A stretch of DNA of 64,000 bases from Stenotrophomonas maltophilia (GTDB lineage Bacteria; Pseudomonadota; Gammaproteobacteria; Xanthomonadales; Xanthomonadaceae). The stretch's first letter is position 1. The number at the start of each line of letters is the position of its first letter. The translations under genes and the position numbers were made by a program. The stretch spans positions 461,501 to 525,500 of the forward strand of contig NZ_CP106759.1 of NCBI RefSeq assembly GCF_025642255.1. Reading direction: 5' to 3'. Under the pieces are notes generated by a model. The model ran no database searches and had not been told where the DNA came from. It was given only the letters and a program-made list of their open reading frames with translations. Below, one piece after another: positions 17,451 through 26,127 of the stretch.

Positions 17451-19292
17451 TCATTTCGGCTGGTAGCGCACGCTCAGCTGATACTCGCGGCCCGGCTGGT
17501 TGAACCACGCCACGGTCTCGTACCTGCGGTCGAACACATTGGTTGCCCGGGCCAGCAGCGACCACGATGGCGTGAGCGCGTACTCGGCGCGCAGATCCAA
17601 CGTGCCATAGCCGCCGACCTTCACCGTGTTGGCGGCATCGTCATAGCGCTTGCCCGCACCCTGTACGGTCAGGCCGGCACGGAATGCGCCGAAGCGGCGA
17701 TCCACATCCAGCCGTGCCGTCTGCTGTGCACGGCGCGGCAGCCAGTTGTCGAACTGGCTGCTGCCGTTCGTGCGGTTGCGCGGGTCGGTGTAGCTCAGCT
17801 GTGCAGCGATGTCGAAGCCGGCCAGCACGACGCTGCCGGTCAGTTCGGCACCGCGGATGCGCGCCTTCTCCACCTGCTGCATCCTGAAGGTGGCTGCATC
17901 GTAGGTGATCAGGTCATCGATGCGGGTCTCGTACACATCCAGGCCCCAGCGCCAGCCCTGGCCCTGCTGCGAAATGCCCAGGTTGGCGCTCTTCGACTTC
18001 TCAGGATCCAGTGTCGGCACGCCGCTCCACGGGTCATACAGGTCGCTGAAGGTGGGTGCCTTGAAGGCCGTGCCGTAGCTGGCGTTGATGCGCAGGCCGT
18101 GATCCAGCTCCATCGCCCAGCCGATGCTGCCGGTGGCATGGTTGCCGAACTGCTGGTTGTCGTCGTTGCGCGCGCTGGCCTGCAACTGGTGCCGGCCGAA
18201 GCGCCCCTGGTACTGCACGAACACACCGGTGTTGCGACGGCTGTCGACACGATAGCCGGCACTGCTGCCGTCCAGGTTGTCCTCACTCCAGTCCACACCG
18301 GCACTCAGCAGCTGGCCTTCGGCCACGCCGAAGTCGCCCTGCAGCGACGCGCTGTCACGATGCGTCTGCGCGCTGCCATGCACGCCGTCCGCGCCGACGT
18401 TGTCCGATTCGTTGTCACTGCGACCGACGTTGGCGGTCAGCACCAGCCGTTCGGCCGGCGTGTAGCGGACCTTGCCGGACAGTACCTGCTGGCGCGTCTC
18501 GGAGTAGTTGTAGTAGCCGTCGTAGTGGTTCTGGCCGTCGGCGCGCAGCGCGGTGCCCTCCACCGTCCACTGCTCGTTGAAGTTGTAGCCGCCGCGCAGG
18601 CTCTTGGAGAGGTTGCGGTAGCCGTCGCGGTCGGGTTCGTCGGCGAAGCAGCCGGTGAACAGCGTGGCCGAGCCCCGGCAGGCATCGATGCCATCGGAAT
18701 GCTGGTAGGCGATGTCGGCGCCGAACCAGCCGCGTTCGCTGCTGCCACCGATGCCGCCGCTGGCCTCACGCAGGCCATTGCTGCCACCGCCCAGCTGCAG
18801 ATGTGGCGCGAAGTCGCCCTGGTTGCGGCGGGTGAAGATCTGGATCACACCGCCGATGGCGTCGGCGCCATACAGGCTGGACTGCGGGCCGCGCACGATC
18901 TCCACGCGTTCGATCTGCGCCAGCGGCAGGTCCTGGATCATCGCCAGGCCGAGATCGGCGCTGTTGATGCGCACGCCGTCGACCAGCACCACCGTGTGGC
19001 CGGAGTTGGTGCCGCGCAGGAACAGCGAGCTCTGCTTGCCCAGGCCGCCGGCGTTGGTGAGGTTGATGCCGGCGCGGCCACGCAGCAGGTCCTGCAGCGA
19101 AGTGGCCTGGCTGGACTCGATCTGCGTCCGGTCGATCACCTGCGCAGGCGCGATGCTGTCCTGCAGGGCGATGGGGGTGCGGGTGGCCGTGACCAGGATG
19201 GGATCGAGCGCGCGGGCGCCATCATCGGCCTGGGCCAACGCGGGCAGGGCGGCCAATACGGCCAGGGAAAGCAATCGGGACTGCAGCTTCAT
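17451..19292 (-). CDS. btuB: TonB-dependent vitamin B12 receptor BtuB
   Basis: A 613-residue outer-membrane receptor. A signal peptide (MKLQSRLLSLAVLAALPALA) is followed by a TonB-box-like region (LDPILVTATRTP), the plug domain with LQDLLRGRAGINLTNAGGLG, SLFLRGTNSGHTVVLVDGVR and RVEIVRGPQSSLYGADAIGG, and a 22-strand barrel ending in YQPK after QLSVRY. Its size and plug resemble BtuB. A cobalamin riboswitch sits directly upstream, which fixes the substrate as a corrinoid. The start at 19292 opens the signal peptide. Confidence 0.93.
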   Translation of the reverse strand: MKLQSRLLSLAVLAALPALAQADDGARALDPILVTATRTPIALQDSIAPAQVIDRTQIESSQATSLQDLLRGRAGINLTNAGGLGKQSSLFLRGTNSGHTVVLVDGVRINSADLGLAMIQDLPLAQIERVEIVRGPQSSLYGADAIGGVIQIFTRRNQGDFAPHLQLGGGSNGLREASGGIGGSSERGWFGADIAYQHSDGIDACRGSATLFTGCFADEPDRDGYRNLSKSLRGGYNFNEQWTVEGTALRADGQNHYDGYYNYSETRQQVLSGKVRYTPAERLVLTANVGRSDNESDNVGADGVHGSAQTHRDSASLQGDFGVAEGQLLSAGVDWSEDNLDGSSAGYRVDSRRNTGVFVQYQGRFGRHQLQASARNDDNQQFGNHATGSIGWAMELDHGLRINASYGTAFKAPTFSDLYDPWSGVPTLDPEKSKSANLGISQQGQGWRWGLDVYETRIDDLITYDAATFRMQQVEKARIRGAELTGSVVLAGFDIAAQLSYTDPRNRTNGSSQFDNWLPRRAQQTARLDVDRRFGAFRAGLTVQGAGKRYDDAANTVKVGGYGTLDLRAEYALTPSWSLLARATNVFDRRYETVAWFNQPGREYQLSVRYQPK

Positions 19293-19414
19293 CGGGGGAC
19301 TCCAGGTGCCACGCACGCCCGCGTGGCGAAGGGGAGGAGCCGCGGAGGCAGGCAAGCGCCGATGCCGCAGGCAGTGCTGCGGACATCCAGCGCCATGCCC
19401 ACCGCATCGCGACC

Positions 19415-19600
19415 TGAGGCTTCCGGGCCGGTCTCCGGGCTTGCCGCCAGGCGGCGCGAGGCCACCGTCCAGGCGCCTTCCCATGCTGTTGGCACAGTGG
19501 CGGTATTGCCTGGAACTGACGTGCTTACCGTTGCGGGGGCAGCGCCGGCATGGCGTGGGTTCACGCGTCACCGGCTTCCCGTTTCAACCTGCCGGCCATG
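19415..19600 (-). ncRNA. Cobalamin riboswitch controlling btuB
   Basis: On the minus strand the btuB leader shows the conserved blocks of the cobalamin aptamer in the right order. They are GGGAAGCCGGTG (around 19587-19570), GCTGCCCCCGCAACGGTAAG (19543-19524), GCCACTGTGCC with GGGAAGGCG (around 19502-19472), and the B12 box AAGCCCGGAGACCGGCC (19442-19426). Cobalamin binding would be expected to lower btuB expression through the structure between the B12 box and the start codon at 19292. Boundaries are approximate. Confidence 0.92.
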
Positions 19601-19782
19601 CCGCAGGTCACCTGGAAGTGCGCGCAGTCTACGGCATCGGCATGCCCGGTGCGGCGCATATGCGGCAATGTCTGTGGAGCTGATGATCCCCAGCCACTAG
19701 AATTGCTGCTTGATCCCGTGGTGCCGTTGCCGATGTCCGCCCGTTTTCCGCTGTCCCCGCGTTGCCTGCACAGGACGCATGC

Positions 19783-20361
19783 ATGATCCTCGACCTGGTC
19801 CGCCACGCCGGCAACGGTCGCGACGAGTACCTCGATGGCCGCAGCGATCCACCGCAGCTGGCCCGCCTGCCACAGGAACTGGTGGAGGCCTACGCCACGC
19901 AGCCCTGGGAGCGGGTGATCAGCTCGCCCCGCCTGCGGTCACTGCACACAGCGATGGCGCTGGCCACCCCGCGCGGGCTGGACGTGGATGCGGACGAGGA
20001 GTGGGAAGAACTCGACTTCGGCGACTGGGACGGGCAGGCACTGTTCGACCTGCCGGAGCAGGCGCTGGCGGCATTCCATGCTGATCCGCATGCGTATCCG
20101 CCGCCCAACGGCGAAAGCTGGGGGCACTTCGAGCGGCGCATCGCGCGTGCGCTCGACCGCCTGCTCGACGATGACGACCCGCTGCCGACCGTCGTGGTCA
20201 GCCACGGTGGCCCGCTGCGCATGGTGCTGTCACAGGTCTGCGGCCTGCCGATGTCGCTGTGCTGGGCGCTGCGCATCGACCACGGTACGCGCCTGCGGGT
20301 CAGGCTGGAGCGTGGCGAGGCAGGCCTGGTGGGCGAGCTGCTGGAGTTGCAGCAGCCCTGA
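19783..20361 (+). CDS. Histidine phosphatase, possible alpha-ribazole phosphatase (CobC-like)
   Basis: A 192-residue member of the phosphoglycerate mutase-like (branch 1 histidine phosphatase) superfamily. The phosphoacceptor histidine is in MILDLVRHAGNG, where the usual RHG is RHA. The second histidine is in VVVSHGGPLRMVLSQ, and the central acid region is WEELDFGDWDGQ. The DFGDWDGQ signature and its position divergent from riboswitch-controlled btuB suggest the CobC role (removing the 5'-phosphate from alpha-ribazole in cobalamin assembly or salvage). A generic phosphatase is the alternative. Confidence 0.75.
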   Translation: MILDLVRHAGNGRDEYLDGRSDPPQLARLPQELVEAYATQPWERVISSPRLRSLHTAMALATPRGLDVDADEEWEELDFGDWDGQALFDLPEQALAAFHADPHAYPPPNGESWGHFERRIARALDRLLDDDDPLPTVVVSHGGPLRMVLSQVCGLPMSLCWALRIDHGTRLRVRLERGEAGLVGELLELQQP

Positions 20362-20376
20362 TCCGGCCGGCCCCGA

Positions 20377-20739
20377 TCAGTCCTCGTCGGCGCTTCCGGC
20401 CACGTTCTCTTCTGCGTCGTCGTCTGCGTCGAATCGCTGCTCGTGCACCGGCCCCGAGGCCGGGCCGGCCGCCTTCAGCGGGTGCGCGGCGATGCGCGCT
20501 TCGTAGTCCTGCACCAGCGCCTCGCGCTGCGGCTCGCTCAGTTCCTGCCAATGGCAGTCCAGCAGGGCGCCTTCCAGCGAGTAGAGCAGGTTCAGGCTGG
20601 GCTTGAAGCCGGCGCGCTTGACCTTGACGAAGGCACCCACCGCGCCGACGGCGGCCAGATCGTCACGGCTGCGCAGACCGACCTGGCGCAGCCACGCCGC
20701 ACTTTTCGGACCGATGTTGCGCAGCTTCGGCGCACTCAT
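20377..20739 (-). CDS. TfoX/Sxy C-terminal-domain protein
   Basis: A 120-residue protein whose residues 1-75 (LRNIGPKSAAWLRQVGL, AVGAVGAFVKVKRAGFKPSL, LLYSLEGALLDCHWQ) match the helical C-terminal domain of TfoX/Sxy, the competence regulator. The N-terminal TfoX domain is absent. The tail is acidic and disordered (FDADDDAEENVAGSADED). The ATG overlaps the stop of the upstream methionine sulfoxide reductase gene, so the two are coupled. Stand-alone C-terminal proteins exist in Xanthomonads; a DNA- or protein-binding role is possible but not shown. Confidence 0.8.
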   Translation of the reverse strand: MSAPKLRNIGPKSAAWLRQVGLRSRDDLAAVGAVGAFVKVKRAGFKPSLNLLYSLEGALLDCHWQELSEPQREALVQDYEARIAAHPLKAAGPASGPVHEQRFDADDDAEENVAGSADED

Positions 20740-21218
20740 CCCAGCGCCTCGACGAAGACGCGCGCGATAGCTTCCAGTCCGGCCTGGTCATCGGCATCGA
20801 AGCGACCGGTCTTCGGGCTGTCAATGTCGAAGACTCCGATCAGTTCATCGCCGCGCAGCAGCGGAACGACCAGTTCCGAGCGGGAGGCCGAGTCGCAGGC
20901 GATGTGGCCCGGAAAGGCATCGACATCGTCGACGCGCTGGGTCACGCGCTGGCGGGCCGCGGCACCACACACGCCCTTGTCCAGCGGGATGCGCACGCAG
21001 GCCGGCAGCCCCTGGAACGGGCCGACCACCAGCTCCTGGCCATCGTAGAGATAGAAACCCACCCAGTTCAGGTCGGGCAGGGCGTGGAAGACCAGCGCCG
21101 AGAGATTGGCCGCGTTGGCGATGCGGTCGGACTCTCCATGGACCAGGCCACGGGCCTGTTCAAGCAACTGGGCGTATTGTTCCGGCTTGCTGCCGGTAAG
21201 CGAGGCATTGGCGAACAT
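20736..21218 (-). CDS. msrC: Free methionine-(R)-sulfoxide reductase (fRMsr, GAF domain)
   Basis: A 160-residue GAF-domain enzyme that reduces free (not protein-bound) methionine-R-sulfoxide. The three cysteines are C74 (LPACVRIPL), C84 (KGVCGAA) and C108 (HIACDSASRSE), with the same 10 and 24 residue spacings as the redox-active cysteines of E. coli YebR. NWVGFYLYDGQELVVGPFQG and LIGVFDIDSPKTGRFD are typical. It is the first gene of a two-gene unit with the TfoX C-terminal-domain protein. It is one of four methionine sulfoxide reductases in this window. Confidence 0.9.
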   Translation of the reverse strand: MFANASLTGSKPEQYAQLLEQARGLVHGESDRIANAANLSALVFHALPDLNWVGFYLYDGQELVVGPFQGLPACVRIPLDKGVCGAAARQRVTQRVDDVDAFPGHIACDSASRSELVVPLLRGDELIGVFDIDSPKTGRFDADDQAGLEAIARVFVEALG

Positions 21219-21285
21219 GACCGCAGTCTAGCAAGCGTGCCGGGCCAGCGATAATGCACGCTCTGTTGCCCCGCTGGAGCCTTTG

Positions 21286-21972
21286 ATGCCGTTGCCCGCT
21301 GCCCTGCCATCCGCGCTGTTCGTCACCGGCACCGATACCGAGATCGGCAAGACGGCGGCCAGCACCGCGCTGCTGCACGCCCTGCGCCGGCGTGGCCTGC
21401 GGGCGGTCGGAATGAAGCCTGTGGCCAGTGGCAGCCAGGATCTGGGGCAGGGCCTGCGCAACGAGGATGCGCTGGCGCTGCAGGCGGCCAGTCGGCCGGT
21501 GCCGGACTACGTCGACGTGAATCCCTATGCCCTGCGGCAGCCGATCGCCCCCGAACTGGCGGCGGCCGAGGACGGGGTGGACATCGCCCTGGCACCGATC
21601 GTCGCCGCGTTCGAACGCCTGCGTGCCACCGCCGACGTGGTGGTGGTGGAAGGCGTAGGGGGATGGCTGGCGCCGGTCTCCGCCCACCTGGACCAGCTCG
21701 ACATCGTGCGGGCACTGCACCTGCCGGTCGTGCTGGTGGTCGGCCTGCGGCTGGGCTGCGTCAACCACGCGAGATTGACCGCGCACTCCTTGCAGGCCAG
21801 CGGCGTGGAGTGCCTGGGCTGGATCGGCAATCACATCGATCCGGCCATGCAGCGCCAGGACGAGAACGTGGCCACCCTGGTGCAGCGGTTGCCGATGCCA
21901 TGCTGGGGACGGCTGCCGCACCTGCCGGGCGCCGATGCTCAGGCCCTGGCGATGCACCTGCATGAGGGCTGA
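21286..21972 (+). CDS. bioD: Dethiobiotin synthase BioD
   Basis: A 228-residue ATP-dependent carboxylase-ligase that forms the ureido ring of dethiobiotin from DAPA and CO2. The P-loop is FVTGTDTEIGKTAAS, the substrate lysine is in GMKPVASGS, and VVVEGVGGWLAPVS is the Walker B and DAPA-binding region. The ATG at 21286 is used; a TTG directly before it is less likely. No other bio genes are adjacent, so it is separate from the main biotin cluster. It is divergent from msrC and convergent with the MocR gene. Confidence 0.93.
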   Translation: MPLPAALPSALFVTGTDTEIGKTAASTALLHALRRRGLRAVGMKPVASGSQDLGQGLRNEDALALQAASRPVPDYVDVNPYALRQPIAPELAAAEDGVDIALAPIVAAFERLRATADVVVVEGVGGWLAPVSAHLDQLDIVRALHLPVVLVVGLRLGCVNHARLTAHSLQASGVECLGWIGNHIDPAMQRQDENVATLVQRLPMPCWGRLPHLPGADAQALAMHLHEG

Positions 21973-22006
21973 GTTCCCGTAGAGCGGAGCCTGCGACCCG
22001 CTGCGA

Positions 22007-23449
22007 TCAACCGGCCGCGAGCTCCCGCGCGAGGGCGCCCAGGCGCTCCACGGCAGCGATGAAACGTGCGTCGAAGGTCTGGCAGCACGACAGCCGCAGG
22101 CAGTGCCGGTAGCGCGGACCGCGCGAATACACCTGGCCGGGCATGAACACGATGCCCTCTTCCAGCGCCCGCTCGAACAGTGCGCGGGTGTCTACGCCCG
22201 GCAGTTCCAGCCACAGCAGGAAGCCACCCTGTGGTTCCGTGGCGCGTGTGCCAGGCGGGAAATGCTCGGCCACGAGCTGGCGCAGCCGTCCCACCTGCTC
22301 GCGATACAGGCGCCGCATGCGGTGCAGGTGATGTTCGTATCCGCTCCCTTCCAGGTACGCGGCCACGGCATCACCCAGCAGCTGCGGCTCGCCGCCCGTG
22401 GACTGGAACTTCAGCAGGGCGATGCGTTCAGCGAAGCGCCCGCCGTCGAGCCAGCCGATGCGATAGTCCGGGGCCAGCGTCTTCGAGAAACCGCCGACCA
22501 CCATCACCCAGCCGTCGCGGTCAAAGGCCTTCAGCAGCGGCGCAGGTGGCTCGCAGAACTGCAGTTCCGCGTACACGGCATCCTCGATCAGCGGCAGCTG
22601 CCGCGCGTTGACCAGCTCGGCCAGACGCTGCTTGGCCGCCACCGGCATGGTGCAGCCCAATGGATTGTGCACGGTCGGCATCAGCACCAGCGCGGCCAGC
22701 GGTGTGTGCTCCAGCATCGCCTCCAACGCATCGACGTCCAGGCCCTGTTGCGGATGCGTCGGCAGTTCGATGGCCTGCAGGCCCAGGTTGGCCAGCAGCG
22801 GATACAGGTTGAAGTACGACGGTGCTTCGATACCCACTGAATCGCCGGGCTGGGTCACCGCACGCAGTGCCAGCTGCAGCGCCTCCATCGCACCGTGGGT
22901 CAGCAGCAGGCGATCGCTGTGCGTGTGCAGGCCCATGCGCGGGCCGCGCCGCACGATCTGCGCCAGCAGCCGCGGCGAGCCATTGGGGCGTGCGTAGGTT
23001 TCGACCGTCTGCTGGCCGTGGCGCAATACCTGGGCGGTGTGCCGGGCCAGCTGGGCGCCAGGATAGAACTGGCGCCCGCGTGGCCCGGCGAAGGCGAGGT
23101 CGATCACCCCGGAACGGCGTTGCGCCTCCAGCACGCGTGCCATCAGCACCTGCTGCAACGGCGCGGTGGGGGCCGACGGCGCATCGCGCAGCGACCGTTG
23201 CGGCACTGACAGTCGCGGCGCCACTTCGAAACCTGCCTTTGGCCGCGGAACCACCAGGCCGGCGTCTTCCAGCTGGCGGTAGGCGGCGATCACCGTATTG
23301 AGGCTGAGCTGACGCTGTGCTGCCATCTGCCGCAGCGATGGCAGGCGGCTGCCGACCGGCAGGCGCCCTCCCTGGATGGCCTCGGCCAGCTCATCGGACA
23401 GCCGCTGGTAGCGAGGAGCGGACGCGCTGCTGCGTTGATCTGTATCCAT
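22007..23449 (-). CDS. MocR-type GntR/aminotransferase regulator
   Basis: A 480-residue fusion of an N-terminal GntR winged helix (about residues 10-80: PVGSRLPSLRQMAAQRQLSL, TVIAAYRQLEDAGLVVPRP) and a fold-type I aminotransferase-like domain (about 110-475) with LMPTVHNPLGCTMP and the PLP-lysine region VVGGFSKTLAPDYRIGW. Such PdxR/MocR proteins use PLP as effector and regulate vitamin B6 or amino acid genes rather than act as aminotransferases. Two in-frame ATGs (23449 and 23464) compete as start. The target is not obvious; autoregulation from the gap upstream is likely. Confidence 0.88.
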   Translation of the reverse strand: MDTDQRSSASAPRYQRLSDELAEAIQGGRLPVGSRLPSLRQMAAQRQLSLNTVIAAYRQLEDAGLVVPRPKAGFEVAPRLSVPQRSLRDAPSAPTAPLQQVLMARVLEAQRRSGVIDLAFAGPRGRQFYPGAQLARHTAQVLRHGQQTVETYARPNGSPRLLAQIVRRGPRMGLHTHSDRLLLTHGAMEALQLALRAVTQPGDSVGIEAPSYFNLYPLLANLGLQAIELPTHPQQGLDVDALEAMLEHTPLAALVLMPTVHNPLGCTMPVAAKQRLAELVNARQLPLIEDAVYAELQFCEPPAPLLKAFDRDGWVMVVGGFSKTLAPDYRIGWLDGGRFAERIALLKFQSTGGEPQLLGDAVAAYLEGSGYEHHLHRMRRLYREQVGRLRQLVAEHFPPGTRATEPQGGFLLWLELPGVDTRALFERALEEGIVFMPGQVYSRGPRYRHCLRLSCCQTFDARFIAAVERLGALARELAAG

Positions 23450-23543
23450 CGGTTCCGGCCGCATCTGGTGCTGTACCCATGAGGATTCCGAGCCTAGCAT
23501 GTCCTCGTCGGCAGGGCCTGATCGGTGCCCGCCGATATTTCAA

Positions 23544-23579
23544 GGGCGCGCGGCTGGATGGCCGCGCGCCCCTTTTTTT
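23544..23579 (+). terminator. Orphan intrinsic terminator on the plus strand
   Basis: A perfect 11-bp GC stem GGGCGCGCGGC/GCCGCGCGCCC with loop TGGATG is followed by CTTTTTTT (T-run 23573-23579). It is oriented for plus-strand transcripts, yet both neighbouring genes are on the minus strand and the nearest upstream plus-strand gene ends 1.5 kb earlier. It may end a small RNA divergent from the MocR gene (see findings). Confidence 0.7.
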
Positions 23580-23602
23580 GCATGGGCTGGCGCACCATGC
23601 AG

Positions 23603-24340
23603 TCAACGCATCGGCACCAGCACCGGATCCCGGCGATAAAGGGCAGGGAATTGCCTGCCCAGTGCCGCCAGCTTCGGAGCGTCGTAGTAGCGGATGTAGG
23701 CCGCCTGCGGATAGTTGCTCATGTAGTTCTGGTGGTAGCTCTCTGCCGGATAGAAGCGCTGGCCGCTCCCCACCTGGGTGACGATGGGCGCGCGATAGCT
23801 TCCGGCCTGGCCCAGCTGGGTGATGTAGGCACGGCTGGCCGCCTGCTGGCGGGGATCATCGACGAAGATCGCCGAGCGGTACTGGCTGCCATGGTCCGGG
23901 CCTTGCCGGTCGAGCTGGGTCGGGTCATGCACCACCGAGAAGAACACCTGCATCAGCTGGCCGTAGCTCACCTGGCGCGGGTCGTAGTCGACCTTCACCG
24001 CCTCGGCGTGGCCGGTGCGCCCGCTGCTGACACGCTCATAGCGCGCATCCGCCGCGCTGCCGCCGACGTAGCCCGAGACTGCGTTGCTCACGCCCTTGAC
24101 GTGCTGGAACACGCCCTGCACGCCCCAGAAGCAGCCGCCGGCAAACACTACGCTGGCGTGCGTGCCGTCATCGCGGAATGCGGCTTCACCGGTGGGCGCA
24201 GGCAACACCTGCACCTGTGCGCTGCGCTCGAGCGGCGCGGCGATGGCACCGTGATCAACCAGCAGTACCCCGGCAATCAGTGCGGTAGCGACCAGCCCGG
24301 CAATGCCGGCGGCGATCCCCTGTTCGAATGAAATCTTCAT
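23603..24340 (-). CDS. msrA: Exported peptide-methionine (S)-S-oxide reductase MsrA
   Basis: A 245-residue MsrA with an N-terminal hydrophobic segment (residues 9-28: AAGIAGLVATALIAGVLLVD), a signal peptide or anchor, so it acts outside the cytoplasm. The catalytic cysteine is C70 in VVFAGGCFWGVQGVFQ. EAVKVDYDPRQVSYGQL, FFSVVHDPTQLDRQGPDHGS and QYRSAIFV are canonical, and a C-terminal YPAESYHQNYMSNYP carries the usual substrate-binding residues. It is the last gene of the msrB-dipZ-msrA unit, 14 bp after dipZ. Electrons should come from the DipZ thioredoxin domain. Confidence 0.93.
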   Translation of the reverse strand: MKISFEQGIAAGIAGLVATALIAGVLLVDHGAIAAPLERSAQVQVLPAPTGEAAFRDDGTHASVVFAGGCFWGVQGVFQHVKGVSNAVSGYVGGSAADARYERVSSGRTGHAEAVKVDYDPRQVSYGQLMQVFFSVVHDPTQLDRQGPDHGSQYRSAIFVDDPRQQAASRAYITQLGQAGSYRAPIVTQVGSGQRFYPAESYHQNYMSNYPQAAYIRYYDAPKLAALGRQFPALYRRDPVLVPMR

Positions 24341-24354
24341 CGTGTCCTCCCGGA

Positions 24355-26127
24355 TCAACCGAAGGTGAAGGCGTAGGCCTGGGCGCCGGCATCGAGGAAT
24401 TCGATCTCGAAGCGGTGTGGCGCGACGGCGCCGCGCTGGCGCACCAGCTGGTACAGACGGTGTTCGTCGATCACGCCGCTGCCATCGCTGCCAACGTCGC
24501 TGCCGGCGTCGGCCGCGGGCAACGGCCGACCATCCAGCCAGACGCGGAAGCGCACCGGCGTGCCGTCCTGGCGTGGCGCGAGCACCAGATGCAGATCGCG
24601 GGCATGGAACTGGAAGGCGATGCGTCCTCCGGGCTGCTGCAGCCGTGCCGCCTCGTCGTCGATGATCCAGCGGCCGGACAGGCCCCACTGGTTCAGCGCC
24701 AGCGCGGGTGGCAGCGCGTAGTCGAATGCCGTGTCCGCACGTTGCCCGCCTGGCGAGGCGAACTGCTCGGCGCGCGCATGCCCCAGGTAGGTCTCCGGCG
24801 AGCGCAGGTTGCCCATGTCCGCCTGCGCGGCCACGCCCTTCAGGTCCGCTGCGGCCGGATCGGCCGGCGGTGGCAGCCGGGTCTGGCCGGCTTCGGCCAG
24901 CAGGCGGCGGATCACCTGCTCCGAACGCGCATAGTTGCCTTCGCCGAACTGATGGCCGCGGATGTTTCCCTGCGCATCGACGAAGTAGTGGGCGGGCCAG
25001 TAGCGGTTGTTGAACGCACGCCAGATCGCGTACTGGTTGTCCAGCGCGACGGGATAGTCGACCTTCAACTGCTGCACGGCCTTCATGACGTTGCGCGGGT
25101 CGCGTTCGAAGGCGAACTCGGGGGTGTGCACGCCGATCACCACCAGGCCGTGATCGCGGTAGCGCCGCTGCCACTCGTGCACGAACGGCATCGCACGCAG
25201 GCAGTTGATGCAGGAATAGGTCCAGAAGTCGATCAGCACCACCTTGCCGCGCAGTTGGGCGGCGTCCAGCGGTGGGCTGTTGAGCCAGCCGGTGGCGCCG
25301 TCCAGGGCGGGCAGCGTGCCTTCCACCGGCAGCGGTGCCTCGCTGCCTGCAGTGGCCGGGCCCATCATCATCATCGGTGGAGCGGAAGGCTGCGCGCCGG
25401 GTACCGCATCGAGCAGGCCCTGCTCGATACGCGCGGTGCTGACGGTGGACAGCCGGGTCAGCAGGCCGGTGTCCCAGCCCAGGGCAATGGCCACGACCGC
25501 CAGCAGCGCAGCGACGCCGAGCACGCGGCGGAGCAGATTGCCCAGCCCCAGCCGTGCCTGCAGGGCGCGGAACACCCGGCCGCCGATCCAGACCGCCAAT
25601 GCCAGCGCGGTGACCGCACCCAGCGCGTAGGCAAGCAGCAGCGTACTGGTGCTGGCGCTGGCGCCATGCAGCGCAGCCCCGGTCAGTACCAGGCCAAGGA
25701 TCGGGCCCGCGCACGGCGCCCACAGCAGGCCGGTGGCGATGCCGATCAGCAGCGACGTCCAGGCACCGCCGCGCCCGGCGGCATCGGCAGCGTCCGCGCG
25801 TGCGCTCAACCGCGCGCCGACACGCTGCAACGGCGCCAGCAGATGGTCTGCCAGTGCGGGCCACAGCAACGCCACCGCGAACAGCGCCATCAGCAGCAGG
25901 GCGATCCAGCGACCGATCTGGTTGGCCTGCGCCACCCACTGGCTGCCGACTGCCGCCAGGCTGGCGACGAGGGTAAAGGTCAGCGCCATGCCCAGCAGCA
26001 GCGGCAGGGTGCTGCGCAGGAACGGGCGGTCAGCACGCGCGAATACGAACGGCAGCACCGGCAGGATGCAGGGGCTGAGCAGGGTCAGCACACCGCCAAG
26101 ATAGGCAAGCAGCAACAGCAGCATCAT
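24355..26127 (-). CDS. DipZ-type transmembrane thiol reductase (CcdA + thioredoxin + C-terminal domain)
   Basis: A 590-residue protein. Residues 1-220 are a CcdA/DsbD-like six-helix membrane domain with the redox cysteines C20 (LLSPCILPVLPF) and C139 (WAPCAGPILG). Residues 265-430 are a periplasmic thioredoxin-like domain with active site C306-I-N-C309 (FWTYSCINCLRAMPF). Residues 440-590 form the beta-rich DipZ C-terminal domain ending FEIEFLDAGAQAYAFTFG. It carries electrons from cytosolic thioredoxin across the membrane. Its place between msrB (overlapping ATGA) and msrA strongly suggests that it reduces these two exported enzymes. A role in cytochrome c maturation is less likely here. Confidence 0.92.
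   Translation of the reverse strand: MMLLLLLAYLGGVLTLLSPCILPVLPFVFARADRPFLRSTLPLLLGMALTFTLVASLAAVGSQWVAQANQIGRWIALLLMALFAVALLWPALADHLLAPLQRVGARLSARADAADAAGRGGAWTSLLIGIATGLLWAPCAGPILGLVLTGAALHGASASTSTLLLAYALGAVTALALAVWIGGRVFRALQARLGLGNLLRRVLGVAALLAVVAIALGWDTGLLTRLSTVSTARIEQGLLDAVPGAQPSAPPMMMMGPATAGSEAPLPVEGTLPALDGATGWLNSPPLDAAQLRGKVVLIDFWTYSCINCLRAMPFVHEWQRRYRDHGLVVIGVHTPEFAFERDPRNVMKAVQQLKVDYPVALDNQYAIWRAFNNRYWPAHYFVDAQGNIRGHQFGEGNYARSEQVIRRLLAEAGQTRLPPPADPAAADLKGVAAQADMGNLRSPETYLGHARAEQFASPGGQRADTAFDYALPPALALNQWGLSGRWIIDDEAARLQQPGGRIAFQFHARDLHLVLAPRQDGTPVRFRVWLDGRPLPAADAGSDVGSDGSGVIDEHRLYQLVRQRGAVAPHRFEIEFLDAGAQAYAFTFG

Noticed and set aside
18099..19700. 533-residue plus-strand frame opposite btuB and the riboswitch
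   Set aside because: It is antisense to a clear BtuB; composition is Val/Gly/Arg-rich without motifs, and it crosses the riboswitch.
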